DNA of 64,000 nt from Chloracidobacterium sp. Lineage in GTDB: Bacteria; Acidobacteriota; Blastocatellia; Pyrinomonadales; Pyrinomonadaceae. How positions within the stretch are numbered: position 1 is the stretch's first letter; each line of letters starts with the position of its first letter. The stretch covers positions 868,001-932,000 of the forward strand of contig JABTUB010000001.1 of the NCBI GenBank assembly GCA_015075585.1, written 5' to 3'. A program made the translations under genes and the position numbers. A model generated the notes under the pieces. That model ran no database searches and was not told the DNA's origin. It saw only the letters and a program-made list of their open reading frames with translations. Below, in pieces: positions 26,342-35,468 of the stretch.

Positions 26342-26552
26342 TCCGCCGACAACCTCGACCTTTGCTGTATCGCTCTCACTCGCGAACCAATCGCGCATAC
26401 CTGAATATAGTAACTGATTAGAGGCCGGAACCGCATCAAAAAATTGTGCGGCGATCAAGCGCAATTGAATTTGCGCCCAAAAGAACGTAAGATTTTGGAA
26501 CAAAGAACGCGGTCGGCCGTGTTAGATTCGAGATGGGGCGAACGCGAGAATT

Positions 26553-27032
26553 ATGAGATCATTTGGGCGAAAGTTTCGTGGGCAACAGGGGTTTAACCTT
26601 ATCGAGTTAATGATCGTCATAGCGATCATCGGGCTTTTGATCGCCGTCGGCGGTTGGGGTTGGTCGTCAATGATGCGTTCGGGCAATGAGACCGCAGCCG
26701 CTCAGACGCTCGACAAGATACGCGTCCTGCAGGCACAATACGGTTCGAAGAACCGCGGAAAATTCGGCACATTCGATGAGCTTATCCAGATGGTCGGTAT
26801 GGACGAGGCGTTCAAGGGCGAGCGGCCCGTAGTGAACGGCTACATTTACACAATGACGGTCGAACAGCAGACGCAAAGCAAGCCTGCGTTCTATTCGGTA
26901 AACGCCGACCCGCAGGTGTCGCAGGGTGTTTCCGCAACGGGAAATATTCATTTTTATACCGATTCGTCGATCGGCACGATCCGGCGTACGGATGAGGATC
27001 GGCCTGCGAAGGCGGACGATCCGTCGCTCTAA
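26553..27032 (+). CDS. Type IV pilin/pseudopilin-like protein
   Basis: The 159-residue protein carries a class III prepilin signal: after a short basic leader the cleavage context is QQG|FNLIELMIVIAIIGLL, with Glu at +5 and a hydrophobic helix following. The globular part is small and lacks obvious cysteines. It is alone here, with no peptidase, assembly ATPase or other pilin genes nearby, so the apparatus is presumably encoded elsewhere. It could be a major pilin of a minor system, a type II secretion pseudopilin, or a minor pilin. Confidence 0.83.
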   Translation: MRSFGRKFRGQQGFNLIELMIVIAIIGLLIAVGGWGWSSMMRSGNETAAAQTLDKIRVLQAQYGSKNRGKFGTFDELIQMVGMDEAFKGERPVVNGYIYTMTVEQQTQSKPAFYSVNADPQVSQGVSATGNIHFYTDSSIGTIRRTDEDRPAKADDPSL

Positions 27033-27046
27033 ACGGAGCAGTTTCC

Positions 27047-27121
<75 letters not shown>

Positions 27122-27126
27122 TTTTC

Positions 27127-27171
27127 AAGAACGGCTTGTGAGCTGGAATTTGCCCGCAAGCCGTTCTTTTT
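27127..27171 (+). terminator. Terminator after tRNA-Val
   Basis: A perfect 12-bp stem (AAGAACGGCTTG with CAAGCCGTTCTT, 27127-27138 and 27157-27168) ends in a T-rich tract. It is correctly placed six bases behind the tRNA. Confidence 0.85.
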
Positions 27172-27221
27172 ATTGTCGAATTTCCGCCGAGGAGAACATC
27201 TGTTATCCGCGCTGCTCGCTC

Positions 27222-27998
27222 CTAGGCCTTCTGTGCGACGATCGCGACAGAGTTTATCTTTGAATCGTACTTGCGGAACACCTTACGCATTGCCATGATG
27301 CGCTTTCTTGCTTTTGGATGCGTGAGGACATTGAACGCGATCTTCAATGATCTGAAAAAGCCCTCGTCATCAATAACGCGTTTCGGTTCGAGCAAATGCA
27401 TCGGGTTCGAGATGATCTTTACTACTTTAAACCCTTCGTTTTCGAGCAGTGCCTTCCATTCATTCTCGGTAAGCGGCCGCGCGTTGACCTTGATGACTTG
27501 AGCCAATTCTCTTTGTATCTCGCTTTTCGTGTCATCGTCGATGTTGTTCGGAACCAGTCCCAGCTCGTGTATGCCGTACAGCCCGCCTTTCTTTAGGATC
27601 CGATGTGCTTCGCGGATGATCTCGGACTTGCGATGGTCCGCATGCATGGTCAGCATGGCTTCGCCATAGACCTTGTCCTTTGAGTCTTCGGGCAGCCCCG
27701 TCTCGGCAGCGTTCCCGAGGACGAACTCGCGATTCGGTTTGTCGAGCTTTTCTTTCAAACGCTCGATCACATCCTGATCCGCATCGACGCCGACATAGGT
27801 GTGCGGATGGTGCTCGAGGGCAAGTCCCGCCGTAAAACCCATGCCCGGTGCGAATTCGACAATGTCATCCTTCGGGGTGATATCCAGCGAGTTTATTAGT
27901 GCGGTCGTCAGCTCTTTGCCGCCCGGCCGCAGCACCCTTTTGCCCATGCGGGCCAGTATCCAATGTCCTTGTTTTATTTCATCGCTTTTCTTGAACAT
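27222..27998 (-). CDS. Class I SAM-dependent methyltransferase
   Basis: The 258-residue protein has the SAM-binding motif I VEFAPGMGFTAG near residue 47 and an acidic motif II VGVDADQD. The following block resembles UbiE/Methyltransf_11 enzymes (EAHRILKKGGLYGIHE). The C-terminal third is basic and helical. The substrate is not known. No neighbouring pathway gives a hint: on one side is the tRNA gene, on the other a small exported peptide. Confidence 0.8.
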   Translation of the reverse strand: MFKKSDEIKQGHWILARMGKRVLRPGGKELTTALINSLDITPKDDIVEFAPGMGFTAGLALEHHPHTYVGVDADQDVIERLKEKLDKPNREFVLGNAAETGLPEDSKDKVYGEAMLTMHADHRKSEIIREAHRILKKGGLYGIHELGLVPNNIDDDTKSEIQRELAQVIKVNARPLTENEWKALLENEGFKVVKIISNPMHLLEPKRVIDDEGFFRSLKIAFNVLTHPKARKRIMAMRKVFRKYDSKINSVAIVAQKA

Positions 27999-28111
27999 AA
28001 CAACCTCAAGATCAGTTTACACCTTTCGGCCAGGTGATCTCCAAGCGCGCCGCGATCGGCGCCGTCGGTTGAAAAGGGTTCAATGCTGATATTCAGGGCA
28101 GCGGCGACGGA

Positions 28112-28324
28112 TCAGGTGAGGTCGCTTTCTTTCCAGATTACGATGCTGTAACCGGGTTTCTTAGGCGGCGTTGGCTGAGGTGTCGGTGTAGGCTTTTTGC
28201 CGGGATCGACAACAGGCGGATTCTTCGGCGGCCTGTCAGGGCCTTGGCTTTGAGCCGAGGCAACTATCGAAAGTCCTGTCAGAATGATCGCAAAAAGAAT
28301 GAATTGTCTAAAAACTCTCATCAT
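28112..28324 (-). CDS. Small exported Pro-rich peptide
   Basis: A 70-residue product starts with a clear signal peptide (FILFAIILTGLSIVASAQS) and continues with a Pro/Lys/Thr-rich mature region of about 47 residues (PTPTPQPTPPKKPG). A GGAGG ribosome site lies 11 bases before the first of two adjacent ATGs. No family is recognised. The short, low-complexity tail could be a wall- or surface-associated linker peptide. Neighbours give no functional clue. Confidence 0.6.
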   Translation of the reverse strand: MMRVFRQFILFAIILTGLSIVASAQSQGPDRPPKNPPVVDPGKKPTPTPQPTPPKKPGYSIVIWKESDLT

Positions 28325-28572
28325 TTCTTCACTTTCCTCCGTTTTAACGACGCCTTAGGGGAAAGAGGAAAGCGCGTCCGCCGTTTTCGTAGCAAACGGG
28401 GTGCCACGTTCGCTTTTGGCTATTTATATGCAAAAAACCTATGTTATTCGGCGATCTTTACGCACTCACGGCATTTGAAACCGACAATTTCGGCTATCAA
28501 GATCGAATTTTATACGAAAACGTGGAATTCTCAAGACTCAATTCCCAATGCAAAATGGCATAATCTACAATT
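28325..28572. other. Divergent intergenic region
   Basis: These 248 bases separate the small Pro-rich gene from the membrane-protein gene and must carry both upstream regions. The part nearest 28573 is A+T rich and includes TAATCT and TACAAT hexamers that could be -10 boxes, but no convincing -35 partner was found. No small gene or RNA is supported. Confidence 0.5.
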
Positions 28573-29328
28573 ATGAGCTCCGGGTTCCATAAATTACTTG
28601 CTTTTCTGTCCCTGTTGGCCACCATCGGCCTGATCGTAGTCGGCACACTTGCCATGCGGGGTTTTGTGAATGACGCCTCGACAGTTGAGGTGCTTTCGCA
28701 GCATCCTTCGATCCTGACACCGGCGGCCTTTACCTTTTCAATGTGGACGAGCGTCTTTGGCGTACTCCTGATCTTTGGTATCTATCAGGTGCTTCCGTCC
28801 AAGGCCGAGGATGCGGCGGCGGTGCGTCCGGGATATTTTCTTGCATGCATCGCTAACATCGCATGGTTCGTATGTTGGAGTTTTTCACAGATGGCTCCCG
28901 CCTTTGTGTTCATCTGCTTGACGGGCCTCGCCTTGTTCTTGGTTCATAGAAAGCTCGACCGAACCGGCACATTCATCAACGCACTTTTTGTAAAAGGCCC
29001 GCTTGGCCTGTATTTCGGATGGGTAACGGCAATGTTCCTGATCAACGCCGCGATCGTGCTTCAGTCCCTGCTTGGCGAGATGTCTGTCGCTGCGTGGAGC
29101 ACGATCGGCTGTTTGATGCTCGTAATGGCGATAGCTGCTGTTTTTGCGGTGCGTGTCAGATGGCGCAATTTCATTTATCCGATCGGCCTTGCGTGGGCAG
29201 CGATGGGGATCGGGATCGGACAGACGGGCAAGATCGCGGTCATAATGGCGTCCGCATTGACCATCGCAGCATGCTTGTTGATTGCTGCAAGCATCGTTGT
29301 TGACCTGAAGGGCTTTGGCGATGAGTAG
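28573..29328 (+). CDS. Multispanning membrane protein, distantly TspO/MBR-like
   Basis: The 251-residue protein has about seven hydrophobic segments. Its N-terminal half has the pattern TPAAFTFSMWTSVFGVLLIFGIYQ, close to the PADYAFSIWxxIY type seen in long TspO/MBR-related proteins, with tryptophans at helix ends. That relationship is tentative. No charged active-site residues stand out. It overlaps the aroDE gene by eight bases, so the two are probably co-translated, although no functional link is evident. Confidence 0.65.
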   Translation: MSSGFHKLLAFLSLLATIGLIVVGTLAMRGFVNDASTVEVLSQHPSILTPAAFTFSMWTSVFGVLLIFGIYQVLPSKAEDAAAVRPGYFLACIANIAWFVCWSFSQMAPAFVFICLTGLALFLVHRKLDRTGTFINALFVKGPLGLYFGWVTAMFLINAAIVLQSLLGEMSVAAWSTIGCLMLVMAIAAVFAVRVRWRNFIYPIGLAWAAMGIGIGQTGKIAVIMASALTIAACLLIAASIVVDLKGFGDE

Positions 29329-30802
29329 CGGGCTTATTTGCCTTTCGATCGCTTGTCCTACCGCAGAAGCGGCGCTTAGTGCGGCTCTCGGCCGAAATGC
29401 CGATCTCGTAGAGATACGTTTTGATGCGATGAGTGCCGCAGAGCGTGATGCATTATGTGAACGTCTGTCCACTCATCCGGAGCTTAAGGTCATTGCGACC
29501 TTTCGTCCGCAGGAGCAAGGCGGCCATCAGAACCTCTCGATCGAAGAAAGACTTCGATTTTGGCGGCGATCCGGCCCGCAGTTCGCAATGTGCGACATCG
29601 AAGAAGATATTTTTGATACCGTCAGTGTTCTGCCGCATCGGATCTTGTCGCATCATGAATTCAACCGGATTCCGGCCGGAGTTGAACACACTTTTCGGCG
29701 CTTAGCAGCCAAAGATCCGGATATGGTCAAGCTCGCGGTAAAGGCCGACGACGCGGTGGATGCCGTTGCCGTGTGGCGACTGCTCGGCACCGATACAAAA
29801 GCGGTCGTGATCGCTATGGGTGATGGCGGAAAGTGGACGCGCATTCTCGGCCCTGCTTACGGTGCAGAATGGACGTATGCCGCGTCGGGAAACGGCACTG
29901 CGACGGCTGAGGGACAGGTTACCATCGACGATCTGACAGATGTCTATCGCGTGAAGGAACTCAGCCGCGATACAACGATCCTCGGCATCATCGGCGACCC
30001 TGTATCGCGTTCTTACTCACCTTATATCCATAACCCTGCGCTGCATTCAAAGGGCATTGACGCGGTTTTTATTCCGTTTCTGGTTAAGGGTGCGGGCGAG
30101 TTTTTGAAGGAGATGGTTCGTCCCGAAACGAGCAAGTCCGGTCTTCGCTTTGGCGGGCTTTCAGTAACGATGCCGCACAAACAAGCCATCATCCCGTTCC
30201 TTGACGGCCTTGAGCCCGAAGCCAAGACGATCGGCGCGGTAAATACCGTCGAGGTTCGCAACGGAAGGCTGATCGGCCACAATACGGACGCTTATGGTTT
30301 TATCACACCGTTGAAACAGAAGCTCGGCGGCTTGTCAGGAATGCGTGCGGCGGTTTTTGGCTGCGGCGGCGCGGCGCGTGCCGTTGTCTATGCCCTTCGC
30401 CGCGAAGGCGTTGAGGTCAAGGTCTTTGCCCGCGATCCGGAAAAGGCCGCTGCGTTGGCAGCGGAATTCACAAGTTCGTACGGAGATATCGAGGAGGGCC
30501 GCCGTTCTGCTCGTGAATACGATGTTGTGGTAAATGCGACGCCGATCGGAATGCATAACAACACGGCCGCGGGATTGCTTTCGGCGGATGATATTCGGGG
30601 CATCAAACTTGCGTTCGATCTTGTAACAAAACCGACGGACACGCCGCTGATCGCTGAGGCGAAGAAGGCGGATGTTGCACACATTGGCGGAGCCGAGATG
30701 CTTTTGGCTCAGGGCGTAAAGCAGTTCGAGATATGGACGGGCATAGATGCCCCGGCCGATGTGATGGAAGCCGGGCTCAAGGATCGAATGGCATTGTTAT
30801 GA
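29321..30802 (+). CDS. aroDE: Fused type I 3-dehydroquinase / shikimate dehydrogenase
   Basis: The 493-residue protein carries two consecutive chorismate-pathway enzymes. Residues 1-210 form a type I dehydroquinase: VEIRFDAM, the segment ILSHHEFN, and MVKLAVKA with the Schiff-base Lys. Residues 225-490 form shikimate dehydrogenase: GIIGDPVSRSYSPYIHN, the substrate-binding TMPHKQA, the Asn/Asp pair AVNT...GHNTDAYGF, and the NADP-binding GCGGAARAV. The true start is ATG 29321. The same fusion is known in plants and some bacteria. The pathway enzymes aroA-aroK are 17 kb away. Confidence 0.92.
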   Translation: MSSGLICLSIACPTAEAALSAALGRNADLVEIRFDAMSAAERDALCERLSTHPELKVIATFRPQEQGGHQNLSIEERLRFWRRSGPQFAMCDIEEDIFDTVSVLPHRILSHHEFNRIPAGVEHTFRRLAAKDPDMVKLAVKADDAVDAVAVWRLLGTDTKAVVIAMGDGGKWTRILGPAYGAEWTYAASGNGTATAEGQVTIDDLTDVYRVKELSRDTTILGIIGDPVSRSYSPYIHNPALHSKGIDAVFIPFLVKGAGEFLKEMVRPETSKSGLRFGGLSVTMPHKQAIIPFLDGLEPEAKTIGAVNTVEVRNGRLIGHNTDAYGFITPLKQKLGGLSGMRAAVFGCGGAARAVVYALRREGVEVKVFARDPEKAAALAAEFTSSYGDIEEGRRSAREYDVVVNATPIGMHNNTAAGLLSADDIRGIKLAFDLVTKPTDTPLIAEAKKADVAHIGGAEMLLAQGVKQFEIWTGIDAPADVMEAGLKDRMALL

Positions 30803-30838
30803 AGCTGACGAGCGGATAATGTCAGCAAGTGTCGGAAA

Positions 30839-31861
30839 ATGATGAACGAACGATATGGTCGGCAAATGCTATTTAGGGCGATCGGGGCCGAAGGGCAGGA
30901 AAGGCTTTCGCAGGCACGCGTGCTGTTGATCGGGTGCGGAGCACTCGGCGCCTCACACGCGGAGTCGCTTGCAAGAGCCGGTGTGGGCACGCTTCGCATC
31001 GTTGATCGCGATTTTGTCGAATTGACCAACCTCCAGCGGCAAGTGCTTTTTGATGAGTGCGATGCGGCGGATCGTGTGCCGAAGGCAGTAGCCGCCAAAG
31101 AAAGGATCGCGAGGATCAACAGCAGCGTCAGCGTCGAGGCAATAGTTGCCGATATAAATAATTCCAATATCGGATCATTGCTCGATGAAGTTGACGTTGT
31201 CATCGACGGCAGTGATAACTTTCAGGTGCGCTACCTCGTCAATGATGCCTGCGTAAAGTATGACGTACCGTGGATCTACGGAGCGGCCGTCTCGTCGTAC
31301 GGTACGACGATGACGATACGTCCGCATAAGACGCCTTGTTTGCGATGCGTGTTCCCGGAGATGCCCGACGCAGGAACATCGCCGACCTGCGATACGGCGG
31401 GCGTTTTAATGCCGATCGTTACGACGATCTCGGCTATAGAAACAACAGAGGCGATCAAACTGCTTATCGGCGATCTTGACGCACTGCACGGTTCGCTGAT
31501 GCAGATCGATATTTGGGCTAACGAGCGGCACAATATCCGGCTGGGCCTGCCGGATGCGGACTGCAAATGCTGCTGCGGCGGCATATATGAATTTCTCGAT
31601 GCCGGGGAAGGCGAGTTCGCCGATGTACTTTGCGGGCGAAACGCAGTGCAACTCGCTCCAAGAGCGGCTGCGGGTTTTGATCTCGAGGCTCTTGCCGAGC
31701 GGCTTCAGTTCTCAACGGCTGTTACGTTGAACGGCTATTTGCTTCGCTTTACAAGCGGCGGCAACGAGATCACCGTCTTTCGCGATGGCAGGGCTATTGT
31801 CTCGGGAACTGACGACATCACGGCGGCACGTACGCTCTACGACCGATTCATTGGTACATAG
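30839..31861 (+). CDS. ThiF/MoeB/HesA-family E1-like adenylyltransferase
   Basis: The 340-residue protein binds ATP through GCGALGASHAE (residues 32-42) and VDRDFVELTNLQRQ, the hallmark of E1-like enzymes that activate the C-terminus of a ubiquitin-like sulfur carrier. A zinc site of four cysteines is suggested by CLRC (about residue 164) and CKCCCG (about 240). The candidate catalytic segment is SPTCDTAGV. The last about 85 residues form an extra domain (ending DITAARTLYDRFIGT) that may be a fused ThiS/MoaD-like or ubiquitin-fold module. No thiamine or molybdopterin genes adjoin it, so the pathway is undecided. Confidence 0.83.
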   Translation: MMNERYGRQMLFRAIGAEGQERLSQARVLLIGCGALGASHAESLARAGVGTLRIVDRDFVELTNLQRQVLFDECDAADRVPKAVAAKERIARINSSVSVEAIVADINNSNIGSLLDEVDVVIDGSDNFQVRYLVNDACVKYDVPWIYGAAVSSYGTTMTIRPHKTPCLRCVFPEMPDAGTSPTCDTAGVLMPIVTTISAIETTEAIKLLIGDLDALHGSLMQIDIWANERHNIRLGLPDADCKCCCGGIYEFLDAGEGEFADVLCGRNAVQLAPRAAAGFDLEALAERLQFSTAVTLNGYLLRFTSGGNEITVFRDGRAIVSGTDDITAARTLYDRFIGT

Positions 31862-31924
31862 CCGCTAAAAGTGCGACAATGCAATTGTGAGGTTTACGTA
31901 TCGTCGTTACGTAAGGAACGATAG

Positions 31925-33238
31925 ATGGGACGCAGACCAAAAGTTGTGATCGTCGGCGGAGGCTTTGGCGGGCTGTGGGCAGCCAAAACGCTCACGAATA
32001 AGCCTGTTGATGTTACGCTGATCGATCGAAAGAATCACCACGTTTTCCAACCCCTTCTGTATCAAGTTGCGACCGCGGTGTTGTCTCCCGGTGAGATTGC
32101 CCAGCCGATAAGGCGTATCCTTGCAAAAGCACGAAATATCGAGGTGATACTCGGCGAAGCAGTGGATGTTGACGCCGCTGCAAAAACAGTCGTCCTTGCC
32201 GATGATACCCGCGTCACGTATGACCGTCTGATCGTCGCGGCCGGTGCGCGGCATGCGTATTTCGGCCACGACGAATGGGAGGAATTCGCTCCGGGCCTCA
32301 AAACGATCGAGGATGCGGTAGAGATCCGCCGAAGAGTGCTTCTTGCTTTCGAACTTGCTGAGCGTGATGCGTATCTGACAGGCCGTCAGCGGCAATTGAA
32401 CTTCATCATCGTCGGCGGCGGCCCGACCGGCGTCGAACTTGCCGGGGCGATCGCCGATATCGCACGGCAGGCACTTGCGAAGGACTTCAGAGCGATCGAC
32501 ACACGCACGGCACACGTTACGCTTTTTGAAGGATCGGGCCATGTACTCGGCACCTTCGGCAAGGAACTTGCGGCCAGTGCCAAGCGTCAGCTCGAACAGA
32601 TCGGTGTCGAGGTAAAGCTGAACAGCTTTGTTACGGAGATAGAGCCGGGCCGCGTTAAGGTCGGCGAGGATTGGATCGACTACGATGTCGTGCTTTGGGC
32701 TACAGGCGTTGCCGCGTCGCCGCTTGGGCGGATGCTCGGTGTTGAGACAGATAAGGCCGGCCGCGTTCACGTCAAGCCTGACCTTTCGCTCAAGGGTCAT
32801 CCTGATATTTTTGTTATAGGCGATATGGCGGCACTGCTTCAAGCGAACGGCGAGCCTGTTCCGGGCGTTTCGCCTGCTGCAATGCAGATGGGAAGATCGG
32901 CTGCTCGGAACATCCTGGCGGAGGCAAAAGGAAAACCTCGAAAGGATTTTGAATATTGGGACAAGGGAACCATGGCCACGATCGGCCGCAGCAAGGCGAT
33001 CGCCAAAGCTTTCGGCATGAAGTTCAAGGGGTTCATCGCGTGGCTGATGTGGCTTTTCCTCCATGTTTTCTTTCTCATCGGATTTCGCAATCGTCTGTCG
33101 GTGATGTTCGCGTGGTTCTGGGCATATTTGACCCGTGAGCGGAGCGCTCGCCTCATCACCGGTGATGCAGAGGAACTTTCGGAAGGCCCCGGAAAGACTC
33201 GAAAAGATGCTGTCAAGACTGCCCGGACGTCCGCGTAG
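31925..33238 (+). CDS. ndh: Type II NADH:quinone oxidoreductase (NDH-2)
   Basis: The 437-residue flavoprotein has the FAD-binding GGGFGGLWAAK at the N-terminus, VGGGPTGVELAGAI for NADH at about residue 160, and DIFVIGDMAALLQ near 300. The conserved AMQMGRSAARNI follows, then a C-terminal membrane-anchoring region (WLMWLFLHVFFLIGFRNR). This matches single-subunit respiratory NADH dehydrogenases that feed electrons to quinone without proton pumping. It supports aerobic respiration. Confidence 0.9.
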   Translation: MGRRPKVVIVGGGFGGLWAAKTLTNKPVDVTLIDRKNHHVFQPLLYQVATAVLSPGEIAQPIRRILAKARNIEVILGEAVDVDAAAKTVVLADDTRVTYDRLIVAAGARHAYFGHDEWEEFAPGLKTIEDAVEIRRRVLLAFELAERDAYLTGRQRQLNFIIVGGGPTGVELAGAIADIARQALAKDFRAIDTRTAHVTLFEGSGHVLGTFGKELAASAKRQLEQIGVEVKLNSFVTEIEPGRVKVGEDWIDYDVVLWATGVAASPLGRMLGVETDKAGRVHVKPDLSLKGHPDIFVIGDMAALLQANGEPVPGVSPAAMQMGRSAARNILAEAKGKPRKDFEYWDKGTMATIGRSKAIAKAFGMKFKGFIAWLMWLFLHVFFLIGFRNRLSVMFAWFWAYLTRERSARLITGDAEELSEGPGKTRKDAVKTARTSA

Positions 33239-33298
33239 GATGTCATATACGCTAAGACATTTGCTATCATGGTTCGAATCGGTTCGCAGCGACGTGAT

Positions 33299-35461
33299 AT
33301 GCAGATCAAACACCTAATTTCAATACCCTTCATAACACTGTTCTTATCCATTTTGACGCTTGCCGGCGGACCGCAGGTCTGGTCCGTGAATTCGCGCGAG
33401 CAAATGCTCAAAGGCGATGCCCGCGGCATCAGTATCGATCAAAACGGCAGCATCGCCCTCTCGCCGAAGCTGGTTGAGGTTTTTAGAACGGGTCAGCCTT
33501 ATATCTGGTCGAGCGCGGTCGATGCGGCAGGCAACACGTACCTGGGGACAGGCAGCGGCGGTAAGATCTTCAAAGTGAGCGCGAACGGATCCGCCGCCGA
33601 ATTTGCCGATCTTACCGAAATGAACGTAACCGCCATAGTGATCGGCCGCAGCGGGGAGATCTTTGCCGCGACATCGCCCGACGGCAAGGTTTATCGGATA
33701 GACGCTGTCGGAAAGGCCGAAATTTACTTTGAGCCCGGAGAAAAATACATTTGGGCACTTACGGTCCTGCCTGATGGTTTGGCGGTCGCCACGGGCGATA
33801 ACGGCAAGATATTCAAGGTCAAGGCCGCAGGGGCAGCGCCTGACGCGTCTTTGCTTTACGACACGACAGAGACACACATAATAACGCTCGCTGCGGACAA
33901 ACAGGGAACTCTGTACGCAGGCACGGATCCCGGCGGCATCGTGATGCGATTCGGGCCGGATGGTAAGCCTTTCGGAATGCTTGATTCACCTCTGCGTGAG
34001 ATACATGACCTTGCAGTTGCTGCTGACGGTTCGGTTTATGCCCTTGCTCTCAGCGAGTCGGTCTCAAGTGCCAAGCCGGATGCCGCAAAGTCCGATACGG
34101 CGTCAAGCAAGCCTGTTTCGATCGAGAAAAAACCACCGGTCGAGGCTCCGGCAAAGAGCCTGTACGACCTAAAAGATGCAAAGAGTGCCGTATATCGGAT
34201 CTATCCGGATGGCGGCAGCGATCTGCTTTGGGCATCACCCACGGTCGTAGGTTTCTCAATATGCAAGGCCGCAGACGGAGACGGCGTGTTTATCGGCACC
34301 TCGGACAAAGGCCGCATTTACACCGTAACGAACAGCGGCAGGGAGATCCTTACACTACAATCAGATGCAGGCCAGATCTCGACCATAAAAAGCGACGGAC
34401 GCGGGTTCATTGCGACGTCAAGCAATCAGGGTTCACTATATCGCATCGGCCCAGACACGGTTGCCGAAGGAACATATTCGTCATCGGTTCTGGATGCAAA
34501 GGCGGGAGCGAATTGGGGGCGCATCTGGTGGCGTTCGACCGGTAAAGTCTCGCTTCAAACACGTGCCGGTAATACTGAAACGCCCGACGAGACATGGAGC
34601 AGTTGGAGTTTCGCCCTGACCGATGCAAAAGGCGGAGCGATCGCTAGCCCGAAGGCTCGTTATCTTCAGTGGCGTGCGGTATTGAGGCCGGCGTTAGCCA
34701 ATTCTTCCGAGCGAACGTCCCTCGCAGAGGTCAGCGTTGCTTTCACGCCGCGCAATCTGGCACCGGAGGTTCGATCGCTGAGTATCCTGCCGACCAATAT
34801 TGGCCTCGCTGAGAACCCAAAGCCGCAGATCGATCCGAATATTGCACTTTCCGGTATGGACCCTATAGATTTCGGCCTGCCGAAGGCAGTGGTGCCGCCG
34901 CGCCGTATCTACCAGCGAGGTGCTGTGGCTCTGCAATGGACGGCAGACGACAGGAACGGCGATGAGCTGACCTACGATGTTTATTATCGCGAGATCGGCG
35001 GCGGAGAATTCCGTTTGTTGAAAAGCGGCCTGACCGAACCGTTCTTCACGATCGACGGCCAATCGCTGGCTGACGGGCGTTATATCTTTCGCGTCGTTGC
35101 AAGTGATGCCGCGTCAAATCCGATCCCGCTGGCTCTTACGGGCGAGCGGCTGAGTGAACCTGTTGATATCGATAACACACCGCCCATCGTAACGCCTGTT
35201 GGTCAGCCTCAGATCATCGGCAGCAAGGCACAGATGGTATTTGAGGCGGCGGACGCAGCAAGCTACATAACACGCGCCGAGTACAGCGTTAACGGCGGCG
35301 AATGGCACGAGGTTTACGCTGATGACGGCGTAGCCGACAGCCCTCGTGAACGGTTCACTGTCGAAGTGCTGCTGCCGGCAAGCGGAGAATATACCGTTAC
35401 GCTTCGAGCTTTCGATGTGAACTCGAATTCGGGAAATGCGCGGCAATCAGTAAAGCGATAG
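33299..35461 (+). CDS. Exported beta-propeller protein with C-terminal Fn3-like domain
   Basis: The start is set at ATG 33299, which gives a clean signal peptide (ISIPFITLFLSILTLAGG). The first about 400 residues contain propeller-blade repeats such as GNTYLGTGSGGKIFKVS and GEIFAATSPDGKVYRI. A low-complexity Ala/Lys/Ser-rich insertion falls near residues 260-290. The C-terminal about 170 residues contain a fibronectin-type-III-like module (DELTYDVYYREIGGGEF ... YIFRVVASDAAS) and a further Ig-like segment. The protein is 720 residues. Its function is unknown; a surface-exposed binding role is plausible. Confidence 0.75.
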   Translation: MQIKHLISIPFITLFLSILTLAGGPQVWSVNSREQMLKGDARGISIDQNGSIALSPKLVEVFRTGQPYIWSSAVDAAGNTYLGTGSGGKIFKVSANGSAAEFADLTEMNVTAIVIGRSGEIFAATSPDGKVYRIDAVGKAEIYFEPGEKYIWALTVLPDGLAVATGDNGKIFKVKAAGAAPDASLLYDTTETHIITLAADKQGTLYAGTDPGGIVMRFGPDGKPFGMLDSPLREIHDLAVAADGSVYALALSESVSSAKPDAAKSDTASSKPVSIEKKPPVEAPAKSLYDLKDAKSAVYRIYPDGGSDLLWASPTVVGFSICKAADGDGVFIGTSDKGRIYTVTNSGREILTLQSDAGQISTIKSDGRGFIATSSNQGSLYRIGPDTVAEGTYSSSVLDAKAGANWGRIWWRSTGKVSLQTRAGNTETPDETWSSWSFALTDAKGGAIASPKARYLQWRAVLRPALANSSERTSLAEVSVAFTPRNLAPEVRSLSILPTNIGLAENPKPQIDPNIALSGMDPIDFGLPKAVVPPRRIYQRGAVALQWTADDRNGDELTYDVYYREIGGGEFRLLKSGLTEPFFTIDGQSLADGRYIFRVVASDAASNPIPLALTGERLSEPVDIDNTPPIVTPVGQPQIIGSKAQMVFEAADAASYITRAEYSVNGGEWHEVYADDGVADSPRERFTVEVLLPASGEYTVTLRAFDVNSNSGNARQSVKR

Positions 35462-35468
35462 CTTCGGC

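Noticed and set aside
31907..33313. 468-codon open frame antisense to NDH-2
   Set aside because: It is a shadow of a high-G+C gene. The plus-strand protein has complete FAD and NADH motifs, while the antisense product shows none.
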